Source: Maricurvus nonylphenolicus
Lineage (GTDB): Bacteria; Pseudomonadota; Gammaproteobacteria; Pseudomonadales; Cellvibrionaceae
Assembly (NCBI RefSeq): GCF_042854845.1
Contig: NZ_AP031498.1
Coordinates: 2,356,001 to 2,420,000, forward strand
DNA: 64,000 bases
Direction of reading: 5' to 3'
In this document: one piece after another, positions 1 to 8,908 of the stretch
Layout of the letters: each line of letters begins with the position of its first letter
How positions within the stretch are numbered: the stretch's first letter is position 1
Made by a program: the position numbers and the translations under genes
Notes under the pieces: model-generated
Told to the model about the DNA's origin: nothing
Seen by the model: only the letters and a program-made list of their open reading frames with translations
Databases searched by the model: none

Positions 1-1240
1 CGGATTGCAAGAGGTTGGTTCTGGCACCTATCGCTTCGCCTGAACTGTAACCTGTGATACGGCTAAAGGCTTTATTCACTTTAAGGATATTGGTTTGTGC
101 ATCCGAGATGACAATGGCTTCCTGGGTCTCGAAAGCCACTGCAGATAAACGCAGATCAATTTCTTGTTGCTTTCGTTGCTGAATGCTACGGGCAAAGAAG
201 AGCATAACATTGGCATCATTGCCTTCACGTTTCAGCTCTTTACCCACCAGACTTAACCAAAGTGTTTGACGCTGTTTGGTAAGGATTTGAACTTCGGTTT
301 CTATGTCGTCCTGCTGAAAGCTAAGCAGTGCTTTGAAGGACATAAATTCCGGTTGGCTGTCGGGATGAATAAGATCTTTCCAACCAAGTCCGCTGAGTTC
401 GGTGGCACTATAACCGGTAAGATCGGGCATGTTAGAGCTAAAGTCGATAAATTGCTCCTGCTCATTCTCAACCACCATAGCGACTAAACCGCAGTGGAGA
501 AATTCATGCAGTTGCTGATGTCGCTGTTCAAGATCCCTGAGGGTTGAATAGGTCGTATGGCTGATTTTATTCAAGGCTTGCGCCAGGCGGCCGACTTCAT
601 TATTGCCGGTCACGGTATTTTTAAGTTGATAGTTACCCTTGGCGATTTGTTCTGCATTACTGGTGAGTTTTTCCAGTGGCTGGGTAATATAGCGTTGCAT
701 TAACAGGGCGACAGACCAGACACCAACCAGCCCGATCAAGCAAATAAATACCGCATCTCGTATGTATCGATCCTGCAGGGTATTTATGGGGGCGGAGACA
801 TCGAAGGTCGAGGTTAATAGTGCTTTACCGGTATAACCGCTTGCCCATGGGATGGGTTGGTAGACGGTAAGCAGCTGTTGTTCTTGATCGTAGGTATAGC
901 GCACATCTCCCGGCTCGGGTTCTTGTGGTATGGGGGCTTGCTGGGGTTGTGGGACCCCTTTGGTTTTCAGGGCTATCGTTTGGCCTTCAGAGGTCGTCAC
1001 TATGGCGTAGAGTAGATCCGATTGATGGCTGAGATAGTGACGCAGGGAGAGTTTGTTGTCCTGATCCAGTCGCGCAAGGGCAAGTTGGGCGCTACTGCGT
1101 TGACGGGCCTCCTCGAGAATGGTGTTTTGTTTTGTCAGGGTATAGCTGAGCAACAACGCAGAGGCGAAGGTGACTGTGGATACCAATGCTATAAAACCCA
1201 TAAGCACAAGGCGAAGAGGTTGTTGGGTAAATCGGCTCAT
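1..1240 (-). CDS. Membrane-bound HAMP/PAS sensor protein, C-terminus cut by window edge
   Basis: The first 413 residues are visible and the frame stays open to the left edge. Order: membrane helix about 9-32, extracytoplasmic stretch about 33-160, second membrane helix about 162-182, HAMP about 183-236 (conserved PLEKL and EVGRLA segments), a PAS domain about 245-365 and the start of a second PAS (residues IVISDAQTNILKVNKAF, then ITGYS). PAS chains of this style usually lead into GGDEF-EAL or a histidine kinase; the output domain lies outside the window. The start ATG is at 1240-1238 and is divergent from the LapG-like gene. It is not an obvious LapD: LapD has no cytoplasmic PAS repeats after HAMP. 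The output type and ligand are unknown. Confidence 0.8.
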   Translation of the reverse strand, partial: MSRFTQQPLRLVLMGFIALVSTVTFASALLLSYTLTKQNTILEEARQRSSAQLALARLDQDNKLSLRHYLSHQSDLLYAIVTTSEGQTIALKTKGVPQPQQAPIPQEPEPGDVRYTYDQEQQLLTVYQPIPWASGYTGKALLTSTFDVSAPINTLQDRYIRDAVFICLIGLVGVWSVALLMQRYITQPLEKLTSNAEQIAKGNYQLKNTVTGNNEVGRLAQALNKISHTTYSTLRDLEQRHQQLHEFLHCGLVAMVVENEQEQFIDFSSNMPDLTGYSATELSGLGWKDLIHPDSQPEFMSFKALLSFQQDDIETEVQILTKQRQTLWLSLVGKELKREGNDANVMLFFARSIQQRKQQEIDLRLSAVAFETQEAIVISDAQTNILKVNKAFSRITGYSSGEAIGARTNLLQS

Positions 1241-1286
1241 TAAAAAAGACTGGGTAGTATGCAAATACCTACATACTAAGGTCTTA

Positions 1287-1318
1287 CTCCTTTGGTATAT
1301 TGATGTATATCAAAGGAG
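1287..1318. promoter_or_regulatory. 32-bp inverted repeat in divergent intergenic region
   Basis: The arms CTCCTTTGGTATAT and GTATATCAAAGGAG pair over 14 positions, two of them G-T. It lies between the sensor gene and the LapG-like gene, so it could be an operator for the divergent pair or an RNA hairpin. No T-run follows, so it is not a normal terminator. I see nothing else recognisable in 1319-1515. Confidence 0.4.
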
Positions 1319-1515
1319 GTATAAGGGTAGGGCAGCTTATTGTAAAAGCCTCTATTTGCAGTGTATGGGCTGCCGTTTTGTTGGCAGTCTGGAGGTTGGT
1401 GTTTGACGGTGTGCTTTCACTGTCATTTTTATGCCTTGTGGATTTCTGCTGCGAGTACTTAAGCTCGGAATAAAATCCATCTATAATTTGGTTAATGCTT
1501 GCTTTGAGTAATTTC

Positions 1516-2163
1516 ATGCGTTTATTGAGTCTTTTTCTATTGTCGATGACCTGCGGGTTGGCGCAGGCGGCCGTAGATATCAGTGATTCCTTATTAGATT
1601 CCATCGATCAACGCTACGGTCGTGATGCCCATAATCGTGTTGTGGATTGGCAACGATTGATGAAAGGTATTTTGGCTAAACCCGAATTGCAGGATCAGCC
1701 AAAAATTACTGACGCCAATGATTTTTTTAACCGGGTTAAATGGATCAGTGATCAGGATCACTGGGGGCAGGAAGATTACTGGGCTACCCCTGTTGAGACG
1801 TTGGTGACCAACGGCGGAGATTGCGAAGATTTTTCCATAGCCAAGTACTTTACGCTTAACACCACAGGTATCGACAGCGAGAAGCTGCGTATCACCTATG
1901 TGAAAGCGCTTGATTACAACCAGGCGCATATGGTGTTGGCTTATTACTCCAGCCCGGATGCCGAGCCGTTAATTCTCGACAATATCAATAAAACCATATT
2001 ACCGGCCTCGCAGCGCAAAGACCTGCTACCGATTTACAGTTTTAATGGTGAAAGTTTGTGGTTGGCAAAGGCCCGCGGAAGAAAACTAAACGCTAACAGT
2101 CAGGCGAGTTTACCGCAGTGGCGAGGCGTTAATGAGAGAATGCTGCAGGAATTGCAACAGTAA
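1516..2163 (+). CDS. LapG-like periplasmic transglutaminase-fold cysteine protease
   Basis: Belongs to the bacterial transglutaminase-like cysteine proteinase family (LapG type). In known cases the enzyme is held by the c-di-GMP receptor LapD and, when released, cleaves the N-terminus of a large RTX adhesin and so detaches the cell. The 215-residue protein has a signal peptide (residues 1-19, ending AQA) and a plausible catalytic triad: Cys103 in GGDCEDFS, His138 in QAHMVL and Asp155 in ILDNI. The preceding WATPVE is also typical. I chose ATG 1516 because the signal peptide then begins with M-R; a start at 1495 would add seven residues. No LapD or adhesin gene is visible in the window. Confidence 0.82.
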   Translation: MRLLSLFLLSMTCGLAQAAVDISDSLLDSIDQRYGRDAHNRVVDWQRLMKGILAKPELQDQPKITDANDFFNRVKWISDQDHWGQEDYWATPVETLVTNGGDCEDFSIAKYFTLNTTGIDSEKLRITYVKALDYNQAHMVLAYYSSPDAEPLILDNINKTILPASQRKDLLPIYSFNGESLWLAKARGRKLNANSQASLPQWRGVNERMLQELQQ

Positions 2164-2203
2164 ATTCTGGATGTGAAATTTCAAGGTGTTGAGGTTCCAA
2201 GAC

Positions 2204-2230
2204 GGGGTCTGACCCTGCGGGTCAGACCCC
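2204..2230. repeat. Perfect 12-bp palindromic hairpin, likely bidirectional terminator or REP-like unit
   Basis: GGGGTCTGACCC and GGGTCAGACCCC flank the loop TGC and pair perfectly. It sits between convergent genes (LapG-like and chemoreceptor) and is followed by an A/T-rich stretch, which fits a shared terminator. A near copy lies at 34701-34729, also between convergent genes, so it may be a dispersed repeat rather than a locally evolved terminator. Confidence 0.6.
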
Positions 2231-2239
2231 ATTTTATAT

Positions 2240-3865
2240 TTACACTTCGAATCGTTGAGTCAGCGTCGATAATTCAGATGACGTATTGCCTAAACGATTC
2301 GCAATTGAGGTAGATTGCTGAGCCGTTTCATGCGCCTGACGCGCCAGGTCCGCCATGCTGGTAACATTGGTGCGAATCTCTTCTGCAACATGGCTTTGCT
2401 CTTCGGCAGCAGTGGCAATCTGCATATTCATATCGCGAATGCTACCAACAGAGTTGGTAATTTCGCCGATCGATTGGCCGGCCTGGGTGGCCAGTTCGAC
2501 GGTGGCTTCCGTTTGTTGTTGGCCGTCGCGCATGGCCTGTGAGGCGGCGGCAGCACCGTTTTGCACTGTTTCAATAATTTGTTGGATTTCTGCGGTAGAT
2601 TCCTGAGTGCGTTGCGCTAATGCACGAACTTCGTCGGCCACCACGGCAAAGCCTCGACCTTGTTCGCCGGCGCGAGCGGCCTCAATCGCGGCATTAAGAG
2701 CCAGCAGGTTGGTTTGTTCCGCAATGCCTTTAATGACATCCAGTACGGCACCAACACTGGCGGTATCCTGCTCCAGTTGATCCATAGCGGCAGCAACATT
2801 ATTCACTTCTTCAGACAACTTGTTGATGGATACAATAGTTTGATCCATCACCTTCAAGCCATCCTGGGCATTACTGTCTGCATTTTGTGCTGCTTCGGCG
2901 GCACCGGCAGCATTGCCCGCAACATCCTGCACGGTTTGTGACATTTCCTGAATGGCGGTGGAAATCTGGTTGGTGTATTGATCGGTAGCACCGGTATGGG
3001 AACTGATGTTGGATGCGGTTTGATCAATTTCTTCTGAGGCTGTACGTAAATCGATAGAGGTTTGTTTTACTTTGGTAAGAATCTCCACCACCTCTTTTTG
3101 CATATGCGAGAGGTTTTTAGATAGATCACCCAGTTCGTCTGTACGCGAGCTGTCAATTTGTGCGCGAAAGTTTCCTTGGCCCAATAGGGTGATGTCATCC
3201 ATCACAACGTGAAGTGGTTTGAGGAAATTATTACGCAGGAACAGCCATAACAAAGCAATGATTAGCAGAGTGACAGATACCACTGCAACAGATGACCAGG
3301 TGCTAATTGATTGGCTGCTTTGGTCGACTTTGTCTGCAAAATCCTGGCGTTCTTTTTTAAAGAGTGCGGCAGCCTCTTTTAATTGGTTCGAAGGTGCTCG
3401 ATCAATCCCTTTAACTGCTTTGTCACCTTCTTTATGATTAAAGCCTGAGGCTATGAATGCATCATAACCTTTGCGGTAAGCCTGACCCATTTCTCGATGT
3501 GAGTTAATAAAGGTGTTAACGAGGTTGCGCTTTTCGCCTTCATCTAACTGTGGCAGCAGGTCGCGCCCCATGGCTTGGATTTTCTCTTCCTGTTTCTGGA
3601 ACTTGCCCCAGTATTTTTTCAGCTGATCATCGTTATGACCACGCAATAACACGTTTTTCCACTCCTGAACCTGAAGTTTGAAGTTGAAATTCATGTCATT
3701 AATTTGATTTTCAGCGCTAACATGCTGACTCATAAGGGTTCTATAGTCATTAATGCTGCCATTTAGACCGATTAACGAGGCTAGAGACACCGCTAACATA
3801 ATAAGCAGGCCGCCTATTACGATAGTAAGCAGTCGTGATTGCATGCTGTTATTGCCAATAGTCAT
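2240..3865 (-). CDS. Methyl-accepting chemotaxis protein
   Basis: Transmembrane chemoreceptor of 541 residues. Membrane helix 1 is at about 12-33, a helical periplasmic domain at 34-189 (four-helix-bundle-like, ligand unknown), helix 2 at about 190-210, HAMP at about 211-265, and a long coiled-coil signalling domain follows. The hairpin tip that contacts CheA and CheW is the conserved stretch around residues 380-412 (EQTNLLALNAAIEAARAGE, then GRGFAVVADEVR). There is no C-terminal CheR/CheB tether pentapeptide. The start is supported by AGGAAA eight bases upstream. No che genes are nearby, so it is an orphan receptor feeding a pathway encoded elsewhere. Confidence 0.95.
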   Translation of the reverse strand: MTIGNNSMQSRLLTIVIGGLLIMLAVSLASLIGLNGSINDYRTLMSQHVSAENQINDMNFNFKLQVQEWKNVLLRGHNDDQLKKYWGKFQKQEEKIQAMGRDLLPQLDEGEKRNLVNTFINSHREMGQAYRKGYDAFIASGFNHKEGDKAVKGIDRAPSNQLKEAAALFKKERQDFADKVDQSSQSISTWSSVAVVSVTLLIIALLWLFLRNNFLKPLHVVMDDITLLGQGNFRAQIDSSRTDELGDLSKNLSHMQKEVVEILTKVKQTSIDLRTASEEIDQTASNISSHTGATDQYTNQISTAIQEMSQTVQDVAGNAAGAAEAAQNADSNAQDGLKVMDQTIVSINKLSEEVNNVAAAMDQLEQDTASVGAVLDVIKGIAEQTNLLALNAAIEAARAGEQGRGFAVVADEVRALAQRTQESTAEIQQIIETVQNGAAAASQAMRDGQQQTEATVELATQAGQSIGEITNSVGSIRDMNMQIATAAEEQSHVAEEIRTNVTSMADLARQAHETAQQSTSIANRLGNTSSELSTLTQRFEV

Positions 3866-4173
3866 AGTGATTTCCTATGTTTTTAAGCTCTTATTCAGTA
3901 ATGGCGAAGTATATTGGGGCAAGGATATAAGCAAATGTTGCACTTTTTTGAAACATAAGACCCTTTAAGTATAGAAGTTCTTTGCCGAAATGCTTTGTGC
4001 AAGCACTGAGATGATGCGTGTCATTTGGCCCCCCGGGATTGGTGGTTTTCACGTTGTTTTGTCTACACTGGAAGATGTAGCTAAGCCGCCAATCAGGTGA
4101 TCGGCGGATTAACCTTGAAGTTGAGTCGAAATGCCAAAAAGCCCAAGTGGCTGAGAAGTGGGATGTCAGGAAT

Positions 4174-4521
4174 ATGTTGAGCCAACAGCAGCGGATTGCC
4201 ATAGCCGCCCGTGAACTTCGTCTACACCGGTGTGAGCCCTTTATCTGGCGTAAGGCACAGTGTTTGGCTGAGCAGCGTCATATTTCTCCTGATCTGGCCT
4301 ATACCCAGCTGCGAAGCCGACAGATTGAGCGCCTGGAGGAAACCCATGAGGCGGCCAATGATTCTGTCATGCTGACGGGAGTCTATGCTGAGTTGCACCA
4401 TGAGGCGATCGAGGAGGCGCTTAGGAAGCGCGCCAGAAGGTATTTTGTGGATGTTGTCATGGTCATACTGGGGGCAGGTTGTATTGCCCTTGCGTGGCTG
4501 CATTTGGTGGGCAAAATTTAA
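4174..4521 (+). CDS. Hypothetical protein with C-terminal membrane helix
   Basis: About 115 residues, not recognised. The N-terminal two thirds are charged and helix-rich (many Arg, Glu, Gln). Near the C-terminus there is one hydrophobic segment (VDVVMVILGAGCIALAWLHLV) preceded by RKRARR, so it is probably a tail-anchored inner-membrane protein with the bulk in the cytoplasm. A GTG at 4147 in the same frame would add nine residues but has no ribosome site; ATG 4174 has GGATG and AGGA upstream. It is followed by a strong bidirectional terminator and convergent with gltA. Confidence 0.6.
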   Translation: MLSQQQRIAIAARELRLHRCEPFIWRKAQCLAEQRHISPDLAYTQLRSRQIERLEETHEAANDSVMLTGVYAELHHEAIEEALRKRARRYFVDVVMVILGAGCIALAWLHLVGKI

Positions 4522-4552
4522 CACGCATTAGTGCCCAGTTTATCCGAGCAAT

Positions 4553-4585
4553 AAAAAAGGCCGCATAAAATATGCGGCCTTTTTG
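4553..4585. terminator. Bidirectional intrinsic terminator
   Basis: AAAAAAGGCCGCATA and TATGCGGCCTTTTT flank AAA, giving a 14-bp stem with an A-run on one side and a T-run on the other. It serves both the small membrane protein gene and the convergent gltA. Confidence 0.9.
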
Positions 4586-4608
4586 TTAAGCAGAGGATTA
4601 ACCTCGAC

Positions 4609-5898
4609 TTATTTGCGATCTTTCAGCTCAGTGAATTCGCGAGGGGTGTAACCGGTGTACAGCTGGCGAGGACGGCCAATCTTGTATGGGTTACTGATCA
4701 TTTCGTTCCAGTGAGCAATCCAGCCTGCAACACGGCCAGTAGCAAAGATCACGGTGAACATATCGGTTGGGATGCCGATAGCCTTCATGATGATACCGGA
4801 GTAGAAATCAACGTTTGGATACAGTTTCTTCTCGATGAAGTACTCGTCTTCCAAAGCGATTTGCTCCAGACGCATAGCGATATCCAGCAGAGGATCTTGA
4901 ATACCCAGCTCTTTCAGTACTTCGTCACAGGTTTCTTTCATCACTTTGGCGCGTGGGTCAAAGTTTTTGTAAACACGGTGACCGAAGCCCATCAGGCGGA
5001 ACGGATCGTTCTTGTCTTTCGCTTTGGCAACAAACTCGTCGATGCGGTCTACAGTGCCAATTTCTTCCAGCATGGTCAGTACGGCTTCGTTAGCACCACC
5101 GTGAGCAGGACCCCACAGAGTGGCAATACCAGCAGCGATACAGGCGAATGGGTTGGCACCGGAAGAGCCAGCCAGACGTACGGTAGAAGTAGAAGCGTTT
5201 TGCTCGTGGTCAGCGTGCAGCAGGAAGATCTTGTCCATGGCTTTGGCCAGAACAGGATTAACCTCTGGATCGTCACACGGGGTGCCGAACATCATGTGCA
5301 GGAAGTTTTCTGCGTAACCCAGCTTGTTGTTAGGGTACATGAACGGTTGGCCAACGTGGTGCTTGTAGCACATGGCGGCCAGAGTAGGCATCTTGGCGAT
5401 CAGGCGGTGCGCAGAAATCATGCGCTGCTGAGGATCGTTGATGTCCAGGGAATCGTGGTAGAAAGAGGACAGGGCACCGACAACGCCACACATAATGGCC
5501 ATTGGGTGAGCATCATTGCGGAAACCACGGAAGAAACGAGCGATGTTCTCGTGAACCATGGTGTGGTTGCTGATGATGTCTACGAATTCTTTCTTCTGCT
5601 CTGCGTTTGGCAGTTCGCCGTTCAGCAGCAGGTAGCAGGTTTCGAGGTAGTCGGATTTTTCAGCCAGCTGATCGATTGGGTAGCCGCCGTGGAGAAGAAC
5701 CCCTTTGCCGCCATCAATATAGGTGATTTTGGACTCACATGAACCGGTAGACATGAAGCCTGGGTCATAGGTGAAGTAGCCTTTGCTGGTGAGACTTGTA
5801 ACATCAATTACATCTGGGCCAGCGGTACCTGAATGAATAGGTAACTCAATGGCTTGATCCAAACCGTCGACCGAAAGGTGCGCTTTCTTCTCAGTCAT
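4609..5898 (-). CDS. gltA: Citrate synthase
   Basis: Condenses acetyl-CoA with oxaloacetate to citrate, the entry step of the TCA cycle. The 429-residue length and sequence match the hexameric, NADH-regulated gammaproteobacterial type. All three catalytic residues are visible: His in GPAHGGAN, His in GFGHRVY and Asp in NVDFYSG. An upstream in-frame ATG at 5946 is rejected: the start at 5898 has AGGAG seven bases before it and gives the family N-terminus MTEKKAHLSVDG. It is divergent from the sdh operon. It is a useful intact reference for the two degenerate citrate-synthase-like proteins at 28.4-30.1 kb. Confidence 0.98.
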   Translation of the reverse strand: MTEKKAHLSVDGLDQAIELPIHSGTAGPDVIDVTSLTSKGYFTYDPGFMSTGSCESKITYIDGGKGVLLHGGYPIDQLAEKSDYLETCYLLLNGELPNAEQKKEFVDIISNHTMVHENIARFFRGFRNDAHPMAIMCGVVGALSSFYHDSLDINDPQQRMISAHRLIAKMPTLAAMCYKHHVGQPFMYPNNKLGYAENFLHMMFGTPCDDPEVNPVLAKAMDKIFLLHADHEQNASTSTVRLAGSSGANPFACIAAGIATLWGPAHGGANEAVLTMLEEIGTVDRIDEFVAKAKDKNDPFRLMGFGHRVYKNFDPRAKVMKETCDEVLKELGIQDPLLDIAMRLEQIALEDEYFIEKKLYPNVDFYSGIIMKAIGIPTDMFTVIFATGRVAGWIAHWNEMISNPYKIGRPRQLYTGYTPREFTELKDRK

Positions 5899-5985
5899 CA
5901 CGGACTCCTGTTGTAGTAAATAATAATAAGCTTTATGTGCCGCCAAATTCAGCAGCTAAAAAATATGGACTTAAAAGCGGGGCTC

Positions 5986-6013
5986 ACTATAAGGGCACAA
6001 GCGTGTTTGTCAA
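5986..6013 (-). promoter_or_regulatory. Sigma-70 type promoter of gltA
   Basis: On the minus strand TTGACA (6013-6008) and TATAGT (5991-5986) are separated by 16 bases, about 90 bases before the gltA start. This is a close match to the consensus and the only strong candidate in the 480-bp gltA-sdhC gap. Confidence 0.7.
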
Positions 6014-6223
6014 TGAATTTCAGGTTTAAGCAAGGCAATTATAGGTCAGATTGGCACGTATGGGCCTAATTGCGCAAAAAAGGGGCTGCGTGATTTTGTG
6101 GTGCGGTGATTTGTGCCAAGTTGGTGCGCCTGTGTGTTTTTTGAACGAATGTGGCGGATGCGCAACAGGTCGCGCACAAAATCGCTTGTAGTCAGTGAAA
6201 TCAGGGGCTTACGGCAGTTTTTG

Positions 6224-6252
6224 TTGTTTTTTTACAGGCGGCTATCTATAAT
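6224..6252 (+). promoter_or_regulatory. Candidate sigma-70 promoter of the sdh operon
   Basis: A perfect TATAAT at 6247-6252 is preceded at 17 bases by TTGTTT (6224-6229), a weak -35. Transcription would start near 6259, leaving an untranslated leader of about 120 bases before sdhC. The weak -35 suggests an activator may be needed, but I identify no binding site. Confidence 0.55.
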
Positions 6253-6378
6253 TCCGCGCGTCTTGCAGGGGGGGCTGTTGGCACATGCTGTGTTAACTGC
6301 CTATGCTTGGGAGATGGCACGATCTTTGTGCGTACTCGAAAACAGCTCGAAAATGAGCGAAAAAGGTGTGATTCAACC

Positions 6379-6753
6379 GTGAACAAGAATAGACCTGTCA
6401 ATCTTGATATCTCAACAATAAAACTTCCCATCACTGCCTATGTATCTATTTTGCACCGTGCCTCCGGCGTAATTCTTTTTGCCGGTGTTGCGATTTTGCT
6501 GTGGATGCTGGAAGCCAGCCTGACGTCTCAGGAAAGCTTTGCAGAGTTGAAGGAAGGCCTGACCAGCCCAGTATGCCAATTTATCGTTTGGGGTACTCTG
6601 GCGGCACTGGCTTACCACATGGTAGCCGGTATTCGTCATCTGATTATGGATATGGGTATTGGTGAAAGCCTGGAAGGTGGCCAAACCGGCGCTAAGATCG
6701 CCCTGGTTGTTGCCATCGCATTAATCATCGCTCTGGGGGTATGGGTATGGTAA
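6379..6753 (+). CDS. sdhC: Succinate dehydrogenase cytochrome b556 subunit
   Basis: Membrane anchor of complex II; with SdhD it holds heme b and the ubiquinone site and docks SdhAB on the inner membrane. The 124-residue protein starts with the family pattern NRPVNLDISTIKLPITAY and has SILHRASGV and the heme-region YHMVAGIRHL, with three hydrophobic segments. I chose GTG 6379, with AGGTG upstream; the longer frame from 6307 adds 24 residues that do not resemble SdhC. It overlaps sdhD by seven bases, so translation is coupled. Confidence 0.95.
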   Translation: MNKNRPVNLDISTIKLPITAYVSILHRASGVILFAGVAILLWMLEASLTSQESFAELKEGLTSPVCQFIVWGTLAALAYHMVAGIRHLIMDMGIGESLEGGQTGAKIALVVAIALIIALGVWVW

Positions 6754-7115
6754 CTGCAGTAACAAGTTTCGGCCGTAGTGGCCTGTATGACTGGCTGATC
6801 CAGCGTGTAAGCGCTGTAGTAATGGCCGCATACGTTATCTTTTTGGCGGGTTTTATTCTGACTACACCTGAAGTGAGCTTCGACCAGTGGAAAGCGCTGT
6901 ACAGCACACTGTGGATGCGTGTCTTTAGCTTAATCACCCTGATCTCTATCGCTGCACACGCCTGGATTGGTCTGTGGGCGGTACTGACTGATTACCTCAC
7001 CAACCGCATGATGGGCGCCAAAGCGACCGTTCTGCGTGTACTGGCGCAAATGGTGCTGGGCGTGGTCACTGTGACCTACGTTGTTTGGGGTCTGGAAATT
7101 TTGTGGGGTTTTTAA
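6747..7115 (+). CDS. sdhD: Succinate dehydrogenase membrane anchor subunit
   Basis: Second membrane anchor of complex II, 122 residues, three hydrophobic helices, with the family opening VTSFGRSGLYDWLIQRVSA. Two ATGs are available, 6741 and 6747. The ribosome site GGGGG at 6735-6739 is one base from the first and seven from the second, which decides for 6747. It overlaps the sdhC stop (ATGGTAA) and ends three bases before sdhA. Confidence 0.94.
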   Translation: MVTAVTSFGRSGLYDWLIQRVSAVVMAAYVIFLAGFILTTPEVSFDQWKALYSTLWMRVFSLITLISIAAHAWIGLWAVLTDYLTNRMMGAKATVLRVLAQMVLGVVTVTYVVWGLEILWGF

Positions 7116-7118
7116 GCA

Positions 7119-8891
7119 ATGGCTAATATGCGTACGATTTCTTTTGACGGTATTGTTATCGGTGGCGGCGGTGCTGGTATGCGCGCTGCACTGCAGCTGG
7201 CTCAGTCCGGCTACAAAACTGCCGTAATTACTAAAGTATTCCCAACTCGCTCTCACACAGTATCTGCCCAGGGCGGTATTACTTGTGCGATTGCGTCTGA
7301 AGATCCCAACGACGATTGGCGTTGGCACATGTACGATACCGTTAAAGGTTCCGATTACATCGGTGACCAGGACGCTATCGAATACATGTGTTCTGTAGGT
7401 CCTGAGGCTGTATTTGAGCTGGACCACATGGGTCTGCCTTTCTCTCGTAAAGAGAATGGCCGTATTTATCAGCGTCCTTTCGGTGGTCAGTCTAAAGACT
7501 TTGGCCGCGGCGGACAGGCTGCCCGTACTTGTGCTGCTGCTGACCGTACCGGTCACGCACTGCTGCACACCCTGTATCAGGGCAACGTTAAAAATGACAC
7601 CGTATTCCTGAACGAGTGGTTCGCGATCGACATCGTTAAGAACCAGGACGGCGTTGTGACTGGTGTTATCGCCATGAACATCGAAGACGGTGAAGTGGTT
7701 TACGTTAAGTCTAAAGCCACTGTATTTGCTACCGGTGGTGCTGGCCGTATCTACGCCTCTACCACTAACGCACACATCAACACCGGTGACGGTGTGGGCA
7801 TGGCCCTGCGTGCTGGCTTCCCTGTACAAGACATCGAAATGTGGCAGTTCCACCCAACCGGTATTGCCGGCGCTGGTGTACTGGTTACTGAAGGTTGTCG
7901 TGGTGAGGGTGGCTACCTGGTAAACAAAGACGGCGAGCGTTTCATGGAGCGTTACGCACCAAACGCCAAAGACCTGGCTGGCCGTGATGTTGTGGCCCGT
8001 TCCATGGTCCTGGAGATTCTGGACGGCCGCGGCTGTGGTCCAGAAGGCGATCACGTATTCCTGAAGCTTGATCACCTGGGTGAAGAGACTCTGAACGCCA
8101 AACTGCCTGGTATTCTGGAGCTGTCTCGTACCTTCGCTCACGCTGACCCGGTTAAAGAGCCAATCCCTGTTGTGCCAACCTGTCATTACATGATGGGTGG
8201 TATTCCAACTAACGTTGACGGTCAGGCTCTGACTTCCGACGCTAACGGTAACGACAAAGTTATTGACGGTTTTTACGCCTGTGGTGAGGTTGCTTGTGTA
8301 TCTGTACACGGTGCTAACCGCCTGGGTGGTAACTCCCTGCTTGACCTGGTTGTATTCGGTCGTGCATCTGGCCTGTTCATTGAAAAAGCGCTGCGTGAAG
8401 GTATTGAGCACCGCGAAGCTTCCGAGTCTGACCTGGAAGCTGCCATGTCTCGTCTGGATCGCCTGAACAACACTAACGACGGCGAAAACGCTTCTGCGCT
8501 GCGTAAAGAACTGCAGAACACCATGCAGAATCACTTCGGTGTATTCCGTAAGGGTGACTTCATGCAGGAAGGCATCAAGAAGCTGGCTGATCTGCGTACT
8601 CGTATCGAGAACGTTAAGCTGGACGACAAATCCAAAGCCTACAACACTGCCCGTGTTGAAGCGCTGGAACTGCAAAACCTGCTGGAAGTGGCCGAAGCAA
8701 CTGCTATCGCCGCTGAAGAGCGTAAAGAATCCCGCGGTGCACACGCCCGTGATGACTTCCAGGATCGTGATGACGAGAACTGGTTGTGTCACTCCATGTA
8801 CTTCCCAGAAGACAAGCGTGTTGGCAAGCGTGCGGTTAACTTCGCACCTAAGACCATGGAAGCGTTCGAGCCTAAGGTTCGTACCTACTAA
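7119..8891 (+). CDS. sdhA: Succinate dehydrogenase flavoprotein subunit
   Basis: Catalytic subunit that oxidises succinate to fumarate with covalently bound FAD, on the cytoplasmic face of complex II. The 590-residue protein has the dinucleotide motif IVIGGGGAGMRAAL near the N-terminus, the FAD-linking His in TRSHTVSAQGG, the substrate region FHPTGIAGAGVL, the catalytic Arg region in KDLAGRDVVARSM, and HGANRLGGNSLLDL. Full length. Its strong codon bias produces a 704-codon antisense open frame, which is not a gene. Confidence 0.98.
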   Translation: MANMRTISFDGIVIGGGGAGMRAALQLAQSGYKTAVITKVFPTRSHTVSAQGGITCAIASEDPNDDWRWHMYDTVKGSDYIGDQDAIEYMCSVGPEAVFELDHMGLPFSRKENGRIYQRPFGGQSKDFGRGGQAARTCAAADRTGHALLHTLYQGNVKNDTVFLNEWFAIDIVKNQDGVVTGVIAMNIEDGEVVYVKSKATVFATGGAGRIYASTTNAHINTGDGVGMALRAGFPVQDIEMWQFHPTGIAGAGVLVTEGCRGEGGYLVNKDGERFMERYAPNAKDLAGRDVVARSMVLEILDGRGCGPEGDHVFLKLDHLGEETLNAKLPGILELSRTFAHADPVKEPIPVVPTCHYMMGGIPTNVDGQALTSDANGNDKVIDGFYACGEVACVSVHGANRLGGNSLLDLVVFGRASGLFIEKALREGIEHREASESDLEAAMSRLDRLNNTNDGENASALRKELQNTMQNHFGVFRKGDFMQEGIKKLADLRTRIENVKLDDKSKAYNTARVEALELQNLLEVAEATAIAAEERKESRGAHARDDFQDRDDENWLCHSMYFPEDKRVGKRAVNFAPKTMEAFEPKVRTY

Positions 8892-8908
8892 TCGGGGGAG
8901 ACAGAAAA

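Noticed and set aside
1..1240. Assignment of the left-edge sensor as LapD
   Set aside because: LapD goes from HAMP directly to degenerate GGDEF-EAL; this protein has PAS domains after HAMP, so the name is not supported.
4711..5742. 343-codon plus-strand frame opposite gltA
   Set aside because: Shadow of gltA; same composition effect as above, no ribosome site.
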